A model generated the notes under the pieces. That model saw nothing but the letters and a program-made list of their open reading frames with translations, ran no database searches and was not told where the DNA came from. Positions 1 through 6,100 of a stretch of DNA of 31,692 nucleotides are shown here, in pieces. Source of the stretch: a virus. The position numbers and the translations under genes are program-made. The DNA lies in IMG/VR virus record IMGVR_UViG_3300006052_000022, positions 1-31,692 of that record; one strand, written 5' to 3'. The stretch's first letter is position 1, and the number at the start of each line of letters is the position of its first letter.

Positions 1-115
1 CGCCGCCGCCGCCGACGCCGCCGCCGCCGCCGACGCCGCCGACGTCGCCGCCGCCACCTACGCCGCCACCTACGCCGCCGCCGCCGCCGCCACCTACGCC
101 GCCGCCGCCGCCGTG
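1..115 (+). repeat. GCC trinucleotide repeat tract, coding
   Basis: Nearly pure GCC triplets broken by GAC, GTC and ACC-TAC pairs. Read in the frame starting at base 2 it encodes Ala runs with interspersed Asp and three Thr-Tyr pairs, and the frame stays open to a stop at 155-157. The repeat is therefore most likely the Ala-rich part of a gene that begins before the window. Such tracts change length easily by slippage. Confidence 0.85.
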
Positions 116-157
116 GATCAAGAACTTACCGCGAGGCTCATGGAGCTTGCACCGTGA
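2..157 (+). CDS. C-terminal end of an Ala-rich protein (partial)
   Basis: This is the 3' end of a gene whose start lies outside the window. The open frame encodes about 37 residues of Ala/Asp/Thr-Tyr low complexity followed by a short ordinary tail (V-D-Q-E-L-T-A-R-L-M-E-L-A-P) and TGA at 155-157. The stop overlaps the GTG start of the next gene (GTGA), the same coupling seen through the whole downstream cluster, which supports its being translated. The function is unknown. The Ala-rich part could be a flexible linker or a helical spacer. A non-coding GC-rich repeat is possible but less likely given the frame and the coupling. Confidence 0.55.
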   Translation, partial: AAAADAAAAADAADVAAATYAATYAAAAAATYAAAAAVDQELTARLMELAP

Positions 158-486
158 GAGACCTCGTGCTCCACAGGTGCCACACCTGCAACAAGCACCT
201 CGCGGGCAAGCTACACAGGTTTGAAGATCGCTGGTACTGCACGCCCCACTGGCGGGAGGCGCTGGAGTGGCACGAGACGCGCTCGAACCTTGCGCTGGCA
301 TTGGCGACGGGTGCGGTCTGTGGGGTGTCGGTCACGGTGACGCGCGACCCCGTGGACCGGCACGCAGCCATCACGCGAGTTCGCGTCGCCTGCGACCAGA
401 TCGAGTTTGCCCTGCTGTACAACCTGCCCCGGCAATTCGTCCGGGGCTTCATCGACGCCATGTGGGCGTGGGAGGAGCTGCGCTGA
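154..486 (+). CDS. Small protein with zinc-knuckle-like N-terminus
   Basis: A 110-residue protein starting at GTG, which overlaps the previous stop. The first 35 residues contain C-H-x-C, then about 16 residues later C-x2-H (R-C-H-T-C-N-K and W-Y-C-T-P-H-W), a likely Cys3His metal site. The rest is a mixed hydrophobic domain with no family I recognise. It heads a run of at least four tiny Cys-pair genes linked by 4-base overlaps, which suggests one transcript and related roles, perhaps host takeover or nucleic-acid binding. That role is inference from context only. Confidence 0.75.
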   Translation: MRDLVLHRCHTCNKHLAGKLHRFEDRWYCTPHWREALEWHETRSNLALALATGAVCGVSVTVTRDPVDRHAAITRVRVACDQIEFALLYNLPRQFVRGFIDAMWAWEELR

Positions 487-779
487 TGGAATGCGACTTC
501 TGTGGAGAGCCTGACCCCAGCGAGACCGTTCGTGCGATCAGCTTCGTGTCGCACACCGCCGTGCTGGTGCATGGGCGGGGGTACATCCCCCTCAACGTGA
601 GCGAGGGGGACTGGGCCGCGTGCCCGCCGTGCGCCGCCCTCCTCCGAGCCAACAAGTGGGATGACCTGATCGAGCGCAGCGCCAGCAGGTTCGAGGACGT
701 TTATGGAAATCTTCCCACCGGCATGCTGCGGGACTACCTGCGGGCGCTGTACGCTGAGTTGAAGGAGGCGCTGCTGTGA
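486..779 (+). CDS. Small Cys-pair protein, unknown function
   Basis: A 97-residue protein whose ATG overlaps the previous TGA (ATGA at 486-489). It begins M-E-C-D-F-C-G-E-P and has a second Cys pair (C-P-P-C) near residue 45, so it probably binds one zinc ion. The C-terminal half is a predicted amphipathic helical region (L-R-A-N-K-W-D-D-L-I and L-R-D-Y-L-R-A-L-Y). The open frame extends further upstream, but that part lies inside the preceding gene and reads as shadow sequence. I do not recognise the family. Confidence 0.75.
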   Translation: MECDFCGEPDPSETVRAISFVSHTAVLVHGRGYIPLNVSEGDWAACPPCAALLRANKWDDLIERSASRFEDVYGNLPTGMLRDYLRALYAELKEALL

Positions 780-958
780 CGATCAACTGCATCTACTGCG
801 ACCGGAAGTGCGCCTGCGGCGGCACCAAGAAGGTCGTGCGGGCACCGAAGGGAAAGGGCGAAGTGGAGACCAAGTGCAGCAAGTGCGGGAACCGGTGGCT
901 GCACTGGCACCGGTGGGAGACTGCCCGGAAGGTCCGGGGAACTGCGAGGGTACCGTGA
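776..958 (+). CDS. Small zinc-ribbon protein
   Basis: A 60-residue basic protein. GTG at 776 overlaps the upstream stop (GTGA). It shows C-x2-C (C-I-Y-C), C-x-C (C-A-C-G-G) and C-x2-C (C-S-K-C-G-N) spaced like a zinc ribbon, with a basic Lys/Arg-rich stretch between, followed by W-L-H-W-H-R-W. The two-knuckle layout is typical of small nucleic-acid-binding or transcription-modulating proteins. No specific family can be named. Confidence 0.75.
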   Translation: MTINCIYCDRKCACGGTKKVVRAPKGKGEVETKCSKCGNRWLHWHRWETARKVRGTARVP

Positions 959-1164
959 GCGAGCCCATCGAGAAGATCACACTGCACGTCCCGAGGTCCG
1001 AGGACGGTGAGACCGAGTTCGCGCGGGTGGCCGACATCCTCGACCACCTCGCCACCATGTACGCCTACAACGACTACATATACGGCTTCCTCGTGACCCG
1101 GGCGAACGACGCGAGGCAGATCGACAAGGTGATGGCGGGCTGCAAGGTGATGCCATGTGGTTGA
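955..1164 (+). CDS. Small acidic protein, unknown function
   Basis: A 69-residue protein from GTG at 955, overlapping the previous TGA. It begins M-S-E-P-I-E-K-I-T and contains a helical-looking middle (F-A-R-V-A-D-I-L-D-H-L-A) followed by an aromatic stretch (Y-A-Y-N-D-Y-I-Y-G-F). It ends with two cysteines. I do not recognise it. The position in the coupled cluster is the main support that it is a gene. Confidence 0.65.
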   Translation: MSEPIEKITLHVPRSEDGETEFARVADILDHLATMYAYNDYIYGFLVTRANDARQIDKVMAGCKVMPCG

Positions 1165-1235
1165 TCCATTGGATCTTTCATCGTCGGTTCCGGGCTCACT
1201 GCACACACTGTTGGAGGGACTTGACGGCCCGCTGA
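1155..1235 (+). CDS. Very small Cys-pair protein (26 residues)
   Basis: An ATG at 1155, inside the end of the previous gene, opens a 26-residue frame, M-W-L-I-H-W-I-F-H-R-R-F then C-T-H-C-W-R-D. The C-T-H-C knuckle echoes the upstream genes and the 10-base overlap fits the cluster style. It is short enough to be chance, so support is modest. It would fill the gap before the next gene. Confidence 0.4.
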   Translation: MWLIHWIFHRRFRAHCTHCWRDLTAR

Positions 1236-1259
1236 AAACCCGCTATCCAAAACTCTCCC

Positions 1260-1433
1260 ATGCCCAAACCATCGGACGAACGTCGGAGGCGGTCTCTCGT
1301 GTCGCTGGGAGACCTTGCAGATCAACTTCTAGATGAGGCAGATGCCCGAGGGTTGCCGCTGGCGACCTACCTGCGCATGCTCATCGCCACCCACCCTGAC
1401 CGGAGGCAGCCCCGTGTCAAGCGCGCTGGTTGA
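1260..1433 (+). CDS. Small ribbon-helix-helix-like protein
   Basis: A 57-residue basic protein. After a Lys/Arg-rich start it reads S-L-V-S-L-G-D-L-A-D-Q-L-L-D-E-A-D-A-R-G-L-P-L and A-T-Y-L-R-M-L-I-A, the strand-helix-turn-helix pattern of Arc/MetJ-type DNA-binding domains. That fold is judged by eye only. ATG at 1260 has no clear ribosome site. GTG at 1299, preceded by GGAGG at 1285-1289, is an alternative start giving 44 residues. Its end overlaps the GTG of the primase gene by 20 bases. If it binds DNA it could be an autoregulator of this arm. Confidence 0.55.
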   Translation: MPKPSDERRRRSLVSLGDLADQLLDEADARGLPLATYLRMLIATHPDRRQPRVKRAG

Positions 1434-3474
1434 CGTAGAGAAACGGACGATCCGACATCTGGCGCAGTCGGATTGGGCGCGGTCCGGCATCACCGACGCA
1501 GCGGCGAAGAGGCTGGGGTTCAAACCGCTGGGGCCGCAGCACGTCGCCAAGCTCTCGCCCCGCTTCCACCTCGTGGGGGCACTCTACATCCCCTACTTCG
1601 ACCTGAACGGCAACCGGTCCCGGTTCTACAGGATCCGGTATCTGGAGCGGCTCCCCGGCGCTGCCGGTGCCGCCGTCAAGCCCCAGCGCTACGACCAGCT
1701 ACCGGTCATGCAGGAGGTGTACTACCCGCCGCTGCTGGAGGACCTCTGGTCCTCGATAGCGGCCCGGCCCGAGGTCGCGGTCTGCGTGACCGAGGGGGAG
1801 AAGAAGGCAGCCTGCGCCTGCCTGAACGGCATCCCGATGATGGCGTTGGGTGGGGTCTACTCGTTCATGTCGCAGCGCAGAGGCATCGACCTCCTGCCGA
1901 GTCTCCAGCAGTTCCAGTGGAAGGAGCGCAAGGTCTACATCGTCTACGACAACGATATCACGCACAAGATCGAGGTGATGAAGGCGCAGCGCGCCCTTGC
2001 GCAGCGTCTTTTGGCCGAGGGAGCGCGCATCGCTTTCGTCAACATCCCCCCCGGCCCCGAGAAGGGGGTGGACGACTACATCGTCAAGCACGGCGCGGCG
2101 GCGTTCTCGGAGCTGATCAATAACGCGCAACCCTTCACCGAGGGGGACGCGCTCTGGAAGATGAACGAGGACGTGGTGTACGTCAGGACCACCGACATCG
2201 TGGTCGAGCGAAGCACCAACCTGCGCATGGAGCCGGGCCGGTTCATGCGGCACACCTACGCCAACAAGTTCTTCATGCAACAAGTGATCAAGGGCAGCGG
2301 CAAGAACGAGCACGTCACGCTGGAGAAGGCCAACCTCGCCCCCCGCTGGATGGAGTGGGAGCATCGCGCGGAGTTGTCCAGCCTCGCCTACGAGCCGGGC
2401 AAGTCCAAGGTCATCGACGGGGAGGCGTGGAATACGTGGAACGGCTGGGGCTGCGCCCCCCGGCGCGGCGACGTGGGACCGTGGAAGTGGCTGATGGAGT
2501 TCCTCTTCATGAAGGACACCAAGGCGCGCAAGTTCTTCGAGCAGTGGTGCGCGTACCCGATCCAGAACCCGGGTGTCAAGCTCTACACCGCCGTACTCCT
2601 CTGGAGCCGGGTCAAGCGACTCGGCAAGAGCATGGCATCCATCGCTGTAGGTAAGATCTACGGTGACAACTCGGTCATCATCGATAGCAAGCAACTCAAG
2701 AGCAGCTTCAATACTTGGGCGAAGGACCGGCAGCTTGTCATCGGTGAGGAGATCACGGCTGGCGAGGCTCGGGTGGACGCGGACTGGCTCAAGGGCACCA
2801 TCACCGGGCCGATCTTCACCATCAACGAGAAGTTCCAGCCCGAGTACACCATCCGAAACTGCGTGAACTTCATCTTCAACTCCAACCACCCCGACGCGCT
2901 GTTCTTGGAGGATGGAGATCAACGGTACTTCATCCACGAGGTCTTGCAGAACTCCCCGGCCACACGGGAGAAGTACGAGTGGTGTGACAAGTGGCTGCAC
3001 GGCGACGGGCCGTCGTACCTCATGGACTACTTCCTGCGCATGGACCTCTCCGGGTTCAACCCGAGGGAGCACGCCCCGCAGACCCGGGGCAAGCTGGAGA
3101 TGATCAGAGCAGGCAAGAGCGACGCCGGGCTGTGGGTCCTGCAACTCCAAGAGGACCCGCCCACTGCCCTGCGCCCGCTGGGGGAAGAGATCTCCAAGAA
3201 CTGCGACATCTTCACGGTGGAGCAGCTTTACCGGGCCTACGACCCCGAGGGCCGGGGGCGGGGCCGCACCAGCCTGAGCGGTCTGGGCAAGCTCCTGTCC
3301 AGCGCGGGGTTCCGTCAGGTCAACGGAGGCATGCCGATGGGTACCGGGGACGGCAAGGTCCACCGGCTGACGGCGATACGGAACGTAGTCCAGTGGCAGC
3401 AGGCAACTCGTGCGGAGATCAGGGAACATTATAACCAGTTCTTCGGACCACAGCACGCGGGAGAGGTGAAATGA
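1414..3474 (+). CDS. Phage primase/helicase (Toprim-like + SF3-like ATPase)
   Basis: A 686-residue replication protein. Residues near 120-225 form a Toprim-like domain of the DUF3854 kind: T-E-G-E-K-K-A at 126-132, Y-D-N-D at 178-181, then G-P-E-K-G-V-D-D-Y. Residues about 390-560 resemble the DUF5906/SF3 helicase domain of phage primases, with G-K-S at 404-406 and Q-L-V-I-G-E-E-I near 440-447 as Walker B. The usual first glycine of Walker A is replaced (R-V-K-R-L-G-K-S). I chose GTG 1414 because GGAGG lies about 7 bases upstream. The longer ATG at 1333 would lie wholly inside the preceding gene. It probably unwinds and primes DNA for the polymerase at 7402. The C-terminal 100 residues look like a winged-helix tail. 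Confidence 0.85.
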   Translation: MSSALVDVEKRTIRHLAQSDWARSGITDAAAKRLGFKPLGPQHVAKLSPRFHLVGALYIPYFDLNGNRSRFYRIRYLERLPGAAGAAVKPQRYDQLPVMQEVYYPPLLEDLWSSIAARPEVAVCVTEGEKKAACACLNGIPMMALGGVYSFMSQRRGIDLLPSLQQFQWKERKVYIVYDNDITHKIEVMKAQRALAQRLLAEGARIAFVNIPPGPEKGVDDYIVKHGAAAFSELINNAQPFTEGDALWKMNEDVVYVRTTDIVVERSTNLRMEPGRFMRHTYANKFFMQQVIKGSGKNEHVTLEKANLAPRWMEWEHRAELSSLAYEPGKSKVIDGEAWNTWNGWGCAPRRGDVGPWKWLMEFLFMKDTKARKFFEQWCAYPIQNPGVKLYTAVLLWSRVKRLGKSMASIAVGKIYGDNSVIIDSKQLKSSFNTWAKDRQLVIGEEITAGEARVDADWLKGTITGPIFTINEKFQPEYTIRNCVNFIFNSNHPDALFLEDGDQRYFIHEVLQNSPATREKYEWCDKWLHGDGPSYLMDYFLRMDLSGFNPREHAPQTRGKLEMIRAGKSDAGLWVLQLQEDPPTALRPLGEEISKNCDIFTVEQLYRAYDPEGRGRGRTSLSGLGKLLSSAGFRQVNGGMPMGTGDGKVHRLTAIRNVVQWQQATRAEIREHYNQFFGPQHAGEVK

Positions 3475-3665
3475 AGAAGCTCAAGCCAGAACGCGAGCGC
3501 CTGTTCAGGGGGCGCTACCGCACGGCGAAGGAGATCGTAAAGCGCATCGCGCAGGAGCCCTGCTGGCGTGGTGCGAGGCGCGAGGACACGCTGACGCACT
3601 TCGTCCTCGAACTGGATACTCCAACCGGGCACGCGCAGATCCGTGTGCAGAAGGTGTTCACATGA
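3471..3665 (+). CDS. Small basic protein, unknown function
   Basis: A 64-residue Arg/Lys-rich protein whose ATG overlaps the primase stop (ATGA) and follows a good GGGAGAGG site. The N-terminus is strongly basic (K-K-L-K-P-E-R-E-R-L-F-R-G-R-Y-R). The C-terminal part looks like two beta strands (H-F-V-L-E-L-D and H-A-Q-I-R-V-Q-K-V). No family recognised. Coupling to the primase suggests a replication accessory role, which is inference. Confidence 0.7.
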   Translation: MKKLKPERERLFRGRYRTAKEIVKRIAQEPCWRGARREDTLTHFVLELDTPTGHAQIRVQKVFT

Positions 3666-3787
3666 TGCCCACCGACACCCCCACCCAAGAGTACCTGCTC
3701 TGGCTCGCGGAGAAGTTCGCAGATCTCCAGACCGAGCAGGGCGTGCAGTGGGCGATGTTCTACCTGTGGTGCGCCGATGCTCTGTAA
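3662..3787 (+). CDS. Very small protein, unknown function
   Basis: A 41-residue frame starting M-M-P-T-D-T-P-T-Q-E-Y-L-L-W-L-A-E-K-F and ending in a Trp-rich hydrophobic helix (W-A-M-F-Y-L-W-C-A-D-A-L). ATG overlaps the preceding TGA (ATGA). Amphipathic and acidic overall. Codon choice looks like its neighbours, with C or G at most third positions. No family recognised. Confidence 0.55.
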   Translation: MMPTDTPTQEYLLWLAEKFADLQTEQGVQWAMFYLWCADAL

Positions 3788-3980
3788 GGAGGATGTGATC
3801 GAGAGGGATAAGGCCCGCGGGCTTTCGACTGGCTGCTGTTGTGATCGAGGGCATGATTCTGGCTGTGAAATGCGTCCCGGGAGAACCCCGGAGGAGTTCA
3901 ATGCTTTCGTGGCGGCGATCGAAAAGCCGTCTCCTCCCGCCGCCACCTCGCCCTCAAGGAGAAGCCATGACGCGCGATGA
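3777..3980 (+). CDS. Small Cys-rich protein, unknown function
   Basis: A 67-residue frame from ATG 3777, overlapping the previous gene by 11 bases and the next by 14. It carries C-C-C-D-R-G-H-D-S-G-C and then T-P-E-E-F-N-A-F-V-A-A-I-E-K-P, which looks like a genuine helix. The start has no clear ribosome site, although AAGGAGG occurs just inside the frame. Another frame from 3841 covers the same stretch, but its protein is Arg/Pro-rich and less natural. Moderate support only. Confidence 0.45.
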   Translation: MLCKEDVIERDKARGLSTGCCCDRGHDSGCEMRPGRTPEEFNAFVAAIEKPSPPAATSPSRRSHDAR

Positions 3981-4260
3981 GCGGCGTACATGGGCACACA
4001 TCGGCGTCATCAACGCCATACTGGTGCTCTCGCTCGCGGCCCTGTTCCTCGCCGGGTGCGGCGACTGTGCGCGCGTCGTGGCCGATGTGACCGTTGCTCT
4101 CGACGGCGGCACTGGCGCGGGCACGACGACGCCCGCAAGCTACTGCGCCACGGAGTGCGACACGTCTGCGGAGTGCGCGAGCGGCTTTCATTGTTCGCTG
4201 CACGAAGCCGGTGTCTCGGGACTGTGCTTCCGTGACTTCAACGCGGACGGTGGCCGGTGA
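3967..4260 (+). CDS. Cys-rich lipoprotein
   Basis: A 97-residue protein with a lipoprotein signal: short N-region with Arg, hydrophobic core I-L-V-L-S-L-A-A-L-F and lipobox L-A-G-C with Cys31. The mature part has a cluster C-A-T-E-C-D-T-S-A-E-C-A-S-G-F-H-C then G-L-C-F, resembling the small disulphide knots found in surface proteins of myxobacteria and relatives. ATG 3967 follows AAGGAGAAGCC. Ser/Thr/Gly linker residues join the anchor to the knot. It probably sits in the periplasm or on the outer membrane, for example as a lysogenic-conversion or superinfection-exclusion factor, which is inference. It is odd to find it between replication genes. Confidence 0.7.
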   Translation: MTRDERRTWAHIGVINAILVLSLAALFLAGCGDCARVVADVTVALDGGTGAGTTTPASYCATECDTSAECASGFHCSLHEAGVSGLCFRDFNADGGR

Positions 4261-4309
4261 CGCCAAGCGAAGCCGTCCATGCCGCCCTCATGGGCTCAAA
4301 GGAGAAGCC

Positions 4310-5251
4310 ATGAAGTTCATGCAGATCAAGCCGCAGAAGGCGCGTGGGACTTTCAAGGAAAGTCTCTTCTCGGACCCCCAGTGGTGGGCCGAGAACAAGG
4401 AGGACGGGGACCGGAGGATCGCGCAGTTCGTGGGTGAGCGCGTGAGGTTCACCGGGACCCGAGAGTCTGTGAGCGACACAGGGTTCGTGGAGAAGACCGC
4501 CAATCTCCCCCACCTCGCGTACACCCCGCCGCAGGCACTCGACTGCACCGTCCTCGACGGGGAGATCGTGGCCCCGTTCGCCAAGAACCTGCCCGGCGGG
4601 TCTTCCAAGCACGTAACGGCCATCATGGGGTCCAGCCCGGAGCGGGCGGTCGCGCTCCAGAAGGAGCGGGGGTGGCTGGAGTACCGGGTGTTCGACTGCC
4701 TCTGGTACAAGGGGCTGGACATTCGGCAGCACTCGATCCAAATGCGCAGGAATTGGGCGTGGGAAGCCCTCAAGATCTGGAAGAACAAGTACGCCCACCT
4801 CCTGCCCACCTATATCACCACGGGCGAGAAGCGCGCGGCGTGGAAGCGCTCCCGCGAGGGACTGGTGTTCAAGCGCGACGATCACACCTACGGCGACGAG
4901 AGGCTGTGGGTCAAGCACAAGAAGGTCTGGACCGCGGACGTGGTGGTGATGGGCTACAAGATGGGCAAGGGGAAGTACGAGGGCAGGGTGGGATCAATCG
5001 TGTTTGGGCAGGATATGCCCGCTCATTCGGATAAGCACAGTCTCGCGCTGCGTGAACTGGGTACTGTCCGAGGGTTCGATGATGCCACCATGCGGGAACT
5101 CACCGACAAGCCCCGCATGAACTTGAACCGTGTGTTTGAGATCACCCACTTCGGGCGCGAGCCCACCGGCGCGTTCCGCAGCCCGCAGTTCAGCCGGTGG
5201 CGCGACGACAAGGACCCGAAGGACTGCGTGTACAGGGAGGACGAGACATGA
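4310..5251 (+). CDS. ATP-dependent DNA ligase
   Basis: A 313-residue ligase that seals nicks using ATP. Motif I is K-E-D-G-D-R with the adenylated Lys at residue 30, motif III is D-G-E at 83-85, motif IV is E-G-L-V-F-K at 183-188 and motif V is W-V-K-H-K-K at 200-205. The last 100 residues form the OB-fold part (A-D-V-V-V-M-G-Y, G-R-V-G-S-I-V-F). This is the minimal phage layout, slightly shorter than T7 ligase. ATG 4310 follows AAGGAGAAGCC. The open frame runs further upstream but that part overlaps the lipoprotein and is not ligase-like. It presumably joins Okazaki fragments. Confidence 0.92.
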   Translation: MKFMQIKPQKARGTFKESLFSDPQWWAENKEDGDRRIAQFVGERVRFTGTRESVSDTGFVEKTANLPHLAYTPPQALDCTVLDGEIVAPFAKNLPGGSSKHVTAIMGSSPERAVALQKERGWLEYRVFDCLWYKGLDIRQHSIQMRRNWAWEALKIWKNKYAHLLPTYITTGEKRAAWKRSREGLVFKRDDHTYGDERLWVKHKKVWTADVVVMGYKMGKGKYEGRVGSIVFGQDMPAHSDKHSLALRELGTVRGFDDATMRELTDKPRMNLNRVFEITHFGREPTGAFRSPQFSRWRDDKDPKDCVYREDET

Positions 5252-5589
5252 GCGATGCAGATCATGCGTGGTCGGCACAAATTGAGCCGCCTTTCGTGGC
5301 GGACGTTCGTGGCGAGGTGGGGCAGAAGTACGATAAGGACAAACCGCGCTACGACCTGATCCCGCTCAAAGCGCTGGAGCAGACGGTCGGCGTGCTCACC
5401 TACGGCGCGAAGAAGTACGCCCCCGAGAACTGGCGCAGGGTCGAGGGCTGGCGCAGGCGCTACTTCGGAGCGGCCCTGCGGCACCTGTTCGCGTGGTGGG
5501 GAGGGGAGAAGACCGACCCCGAGTCGGGCCACCCCCACATGGCCCACGCACTCTGCTGCCTGATGTTCATCGCGGAGCTTGACCAATGA
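5248..5589 (+). CDS. dATP/dGTP diphosphohydrolase-like protein (DUF5664/MazZ-type)
   Basis: A 113-residue protein with the hallmark pattern of the DUF5664 family: K-Y-D-K-D-K-P-R-Y-D-L-I-P at about 27-39, then V-L-T-Y-G-A-K-K-Y-A-P-E-N-W-R, L-R-H-L-F-A-W-W-G-G-E, D-P-E-S-G-H-P-H-M-A-H-A. The family belongs to the all-alpha NTP pyrophosphohydrolases, and one characterised member is MazZ, which cuts dATP and dGTP in phages that replace adenine by diaminopurine. ATG 5248 overlaps the ligase stop and follows AGGGAGG. Here it may trim nucleotide pools. Whether this phage uses modified bases cannot be told from the window, since no PurZ is seen. Confidence 0.85.
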   Translation: MSDADHAWSAQIEPPFVADVRGEVGQKYDKDKPRYDLIPLKALEQTVGVLTYGAKKYAPENWRRVEGWRRRYFGAALRHLFAWWGGEKTDPESGHPHMAHALCCLMFIAELDQ

Positions 5590-5768
5590 TCGACGAGTTC
5601 AAGGAGAGCATCCCCAACGGTAGCTGGATGCAGCACGGTCGCGGACTCAAGAAGATCGAGCACCCCAAGCGGTTGCGGCTGCGGACCTCCAAGGGCAACC
5701 CGCTGCTCGACCTCGCGCGGCTGTACCAGATGGACCCGCTGTTCCGCGCCGCATGGGCAAGGATCTGA
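5586..5768 (+). CDS. Small basic protein, unknown function
   Basis: A 60-residue protein whose ATG overlaps the previous TGA (ATGA). It contains a basic middle (K-K-I-E-H-P-K-R-L-R-L-R-T-S-K-G-N) and a helical C-terminus (L-L-D-L-A-R-L-Y-Q-M-D-P-L-F-R-A-A-W). It is the last gene of the first block and its stop codon is the start of the palindrome at 5767. No family recognised. Confidence 0.65.
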   Translation: MIDEFKESIPNGSWMQHGRGLKKIEHPKRLRLRTSKGNPLLDLARLYQMDPLFRAAWARI

Positions 5769-5788
5769 CCTGAAGATCTGTTCAGGTC
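5767..5788. promoter_or_regulatory. Perfect 8-bp inverted repeat abutting a promoter
   Basis: GACCTGAA and TTCAGGTC flank a 6-base spacer GATCTG. The repeat begins inside the stop codon of the preceding gene and ends one base before the TTGACA box. No T-run follows, so a repressor operator is at least as likely as a terminator. It could also serve as both, closing the first block and controlling the second. Confidence 0.6.
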
Positions 5789-5817
5789 TTGACAGCCCTA
5801 ATCAAACAGATTAGAGT
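5789..5817 (+). promoter_or_regulatory. Sigma70-like promoter
   Basis: A perfect -35 box TTGACA (5789-5794), a 17-base spacer, and TAGAGT (5812-5817, 4 of 6 matches to TATAAT). The surrounding 40 bases are markedly A/T-rich compared with the window. It lies in one of the few intergenic gaps, 24 bases before the next start codon, and would drive the replication block from 5842 onward using host RNA polymerase. Confidence 0.7.
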
Positions 5818-5841
5818 TGATTTCACGAAAGGAGGCCACTC

Positions 5842-6042
5842 ATGGCCGACAAGAAGGGCAGCAAGGCGAAGTCGAAGAAGATCGAACGCACCAAGCTCTC
5901 CGAGGAGCAGGCCGAGAAGTTCCTCTCCAAGCACCTGAAGGACCGCAACCTGAAGGGCAAGGAGGCGGACCACTACATCCGCCACCACGCGGCCACGCGC
6001 CTTGCGGCGCTCGACCGCTACGCGAAGAAGCACGCCGCTTGA
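5842..6042 (+). CDS. Small Lys-rich protein
   Basis: A 66-residue, highly basic protein (D-K-K-G-S-K-A-K-S-K-K-I-E-R at the N-terminus, then helical S-E-E-Q-A-E-K-F-L-S-K-H-L-K). ATG 5842 follows AAAGGAGG, one of the strongest ribosome sites in the window, and it is the first gene behind the candidate promoter, so it is probably made in quantity. Charge and size suggest nucleic-acid binding. I do not recognise a family. Confidence 0.7.
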   Translation: MADKKGSKAKSKKIERTKLSEEQAEKFLSKHLKDRNLKGKEADHYIRHHAATRLAALDRYAKKHAA

Positions 6043-6050
6043 CGCGGCAC

Positions 6051-6077
6051 AGGGCGGCGGGCTAGGCTCGCCGCCCT
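6051..6077 (+). terminator. GC-rich hairpin between genes
   Basis: AGGGCGGCG and CGCCGCCCT form a perfect 9-bp stem with a 9-base loop, placed between two genes of the block. There is no T-run after it (CAAACC), so it may be a weak attenuator or an mRNA-stabilising structure rather than a full terminator. Confidence 0.45.
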
Positions 6078-6100
6078 CAAACCACCAAGGACCAAAGCAC

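Noticed and set aside
1-115. CRISPR-like or tandem-repeat array
   Set aside because: The repeats are simple triplets without spacers and read as Ala codons in an open frame.
1699-3456. 585-residue open frame on the - strand
   Set aside because: It lies opposite the primase/helicase, whose motifs are clear. High GC makes long antisense frames common.
4094-4309. Upstream extension of the ligase frame
   Set aside because: The extra 72 residues overlap the lipoprotein, are Arg/Ala-rich and lack ligase similarity. ATG 4310 has a good ribosome site.
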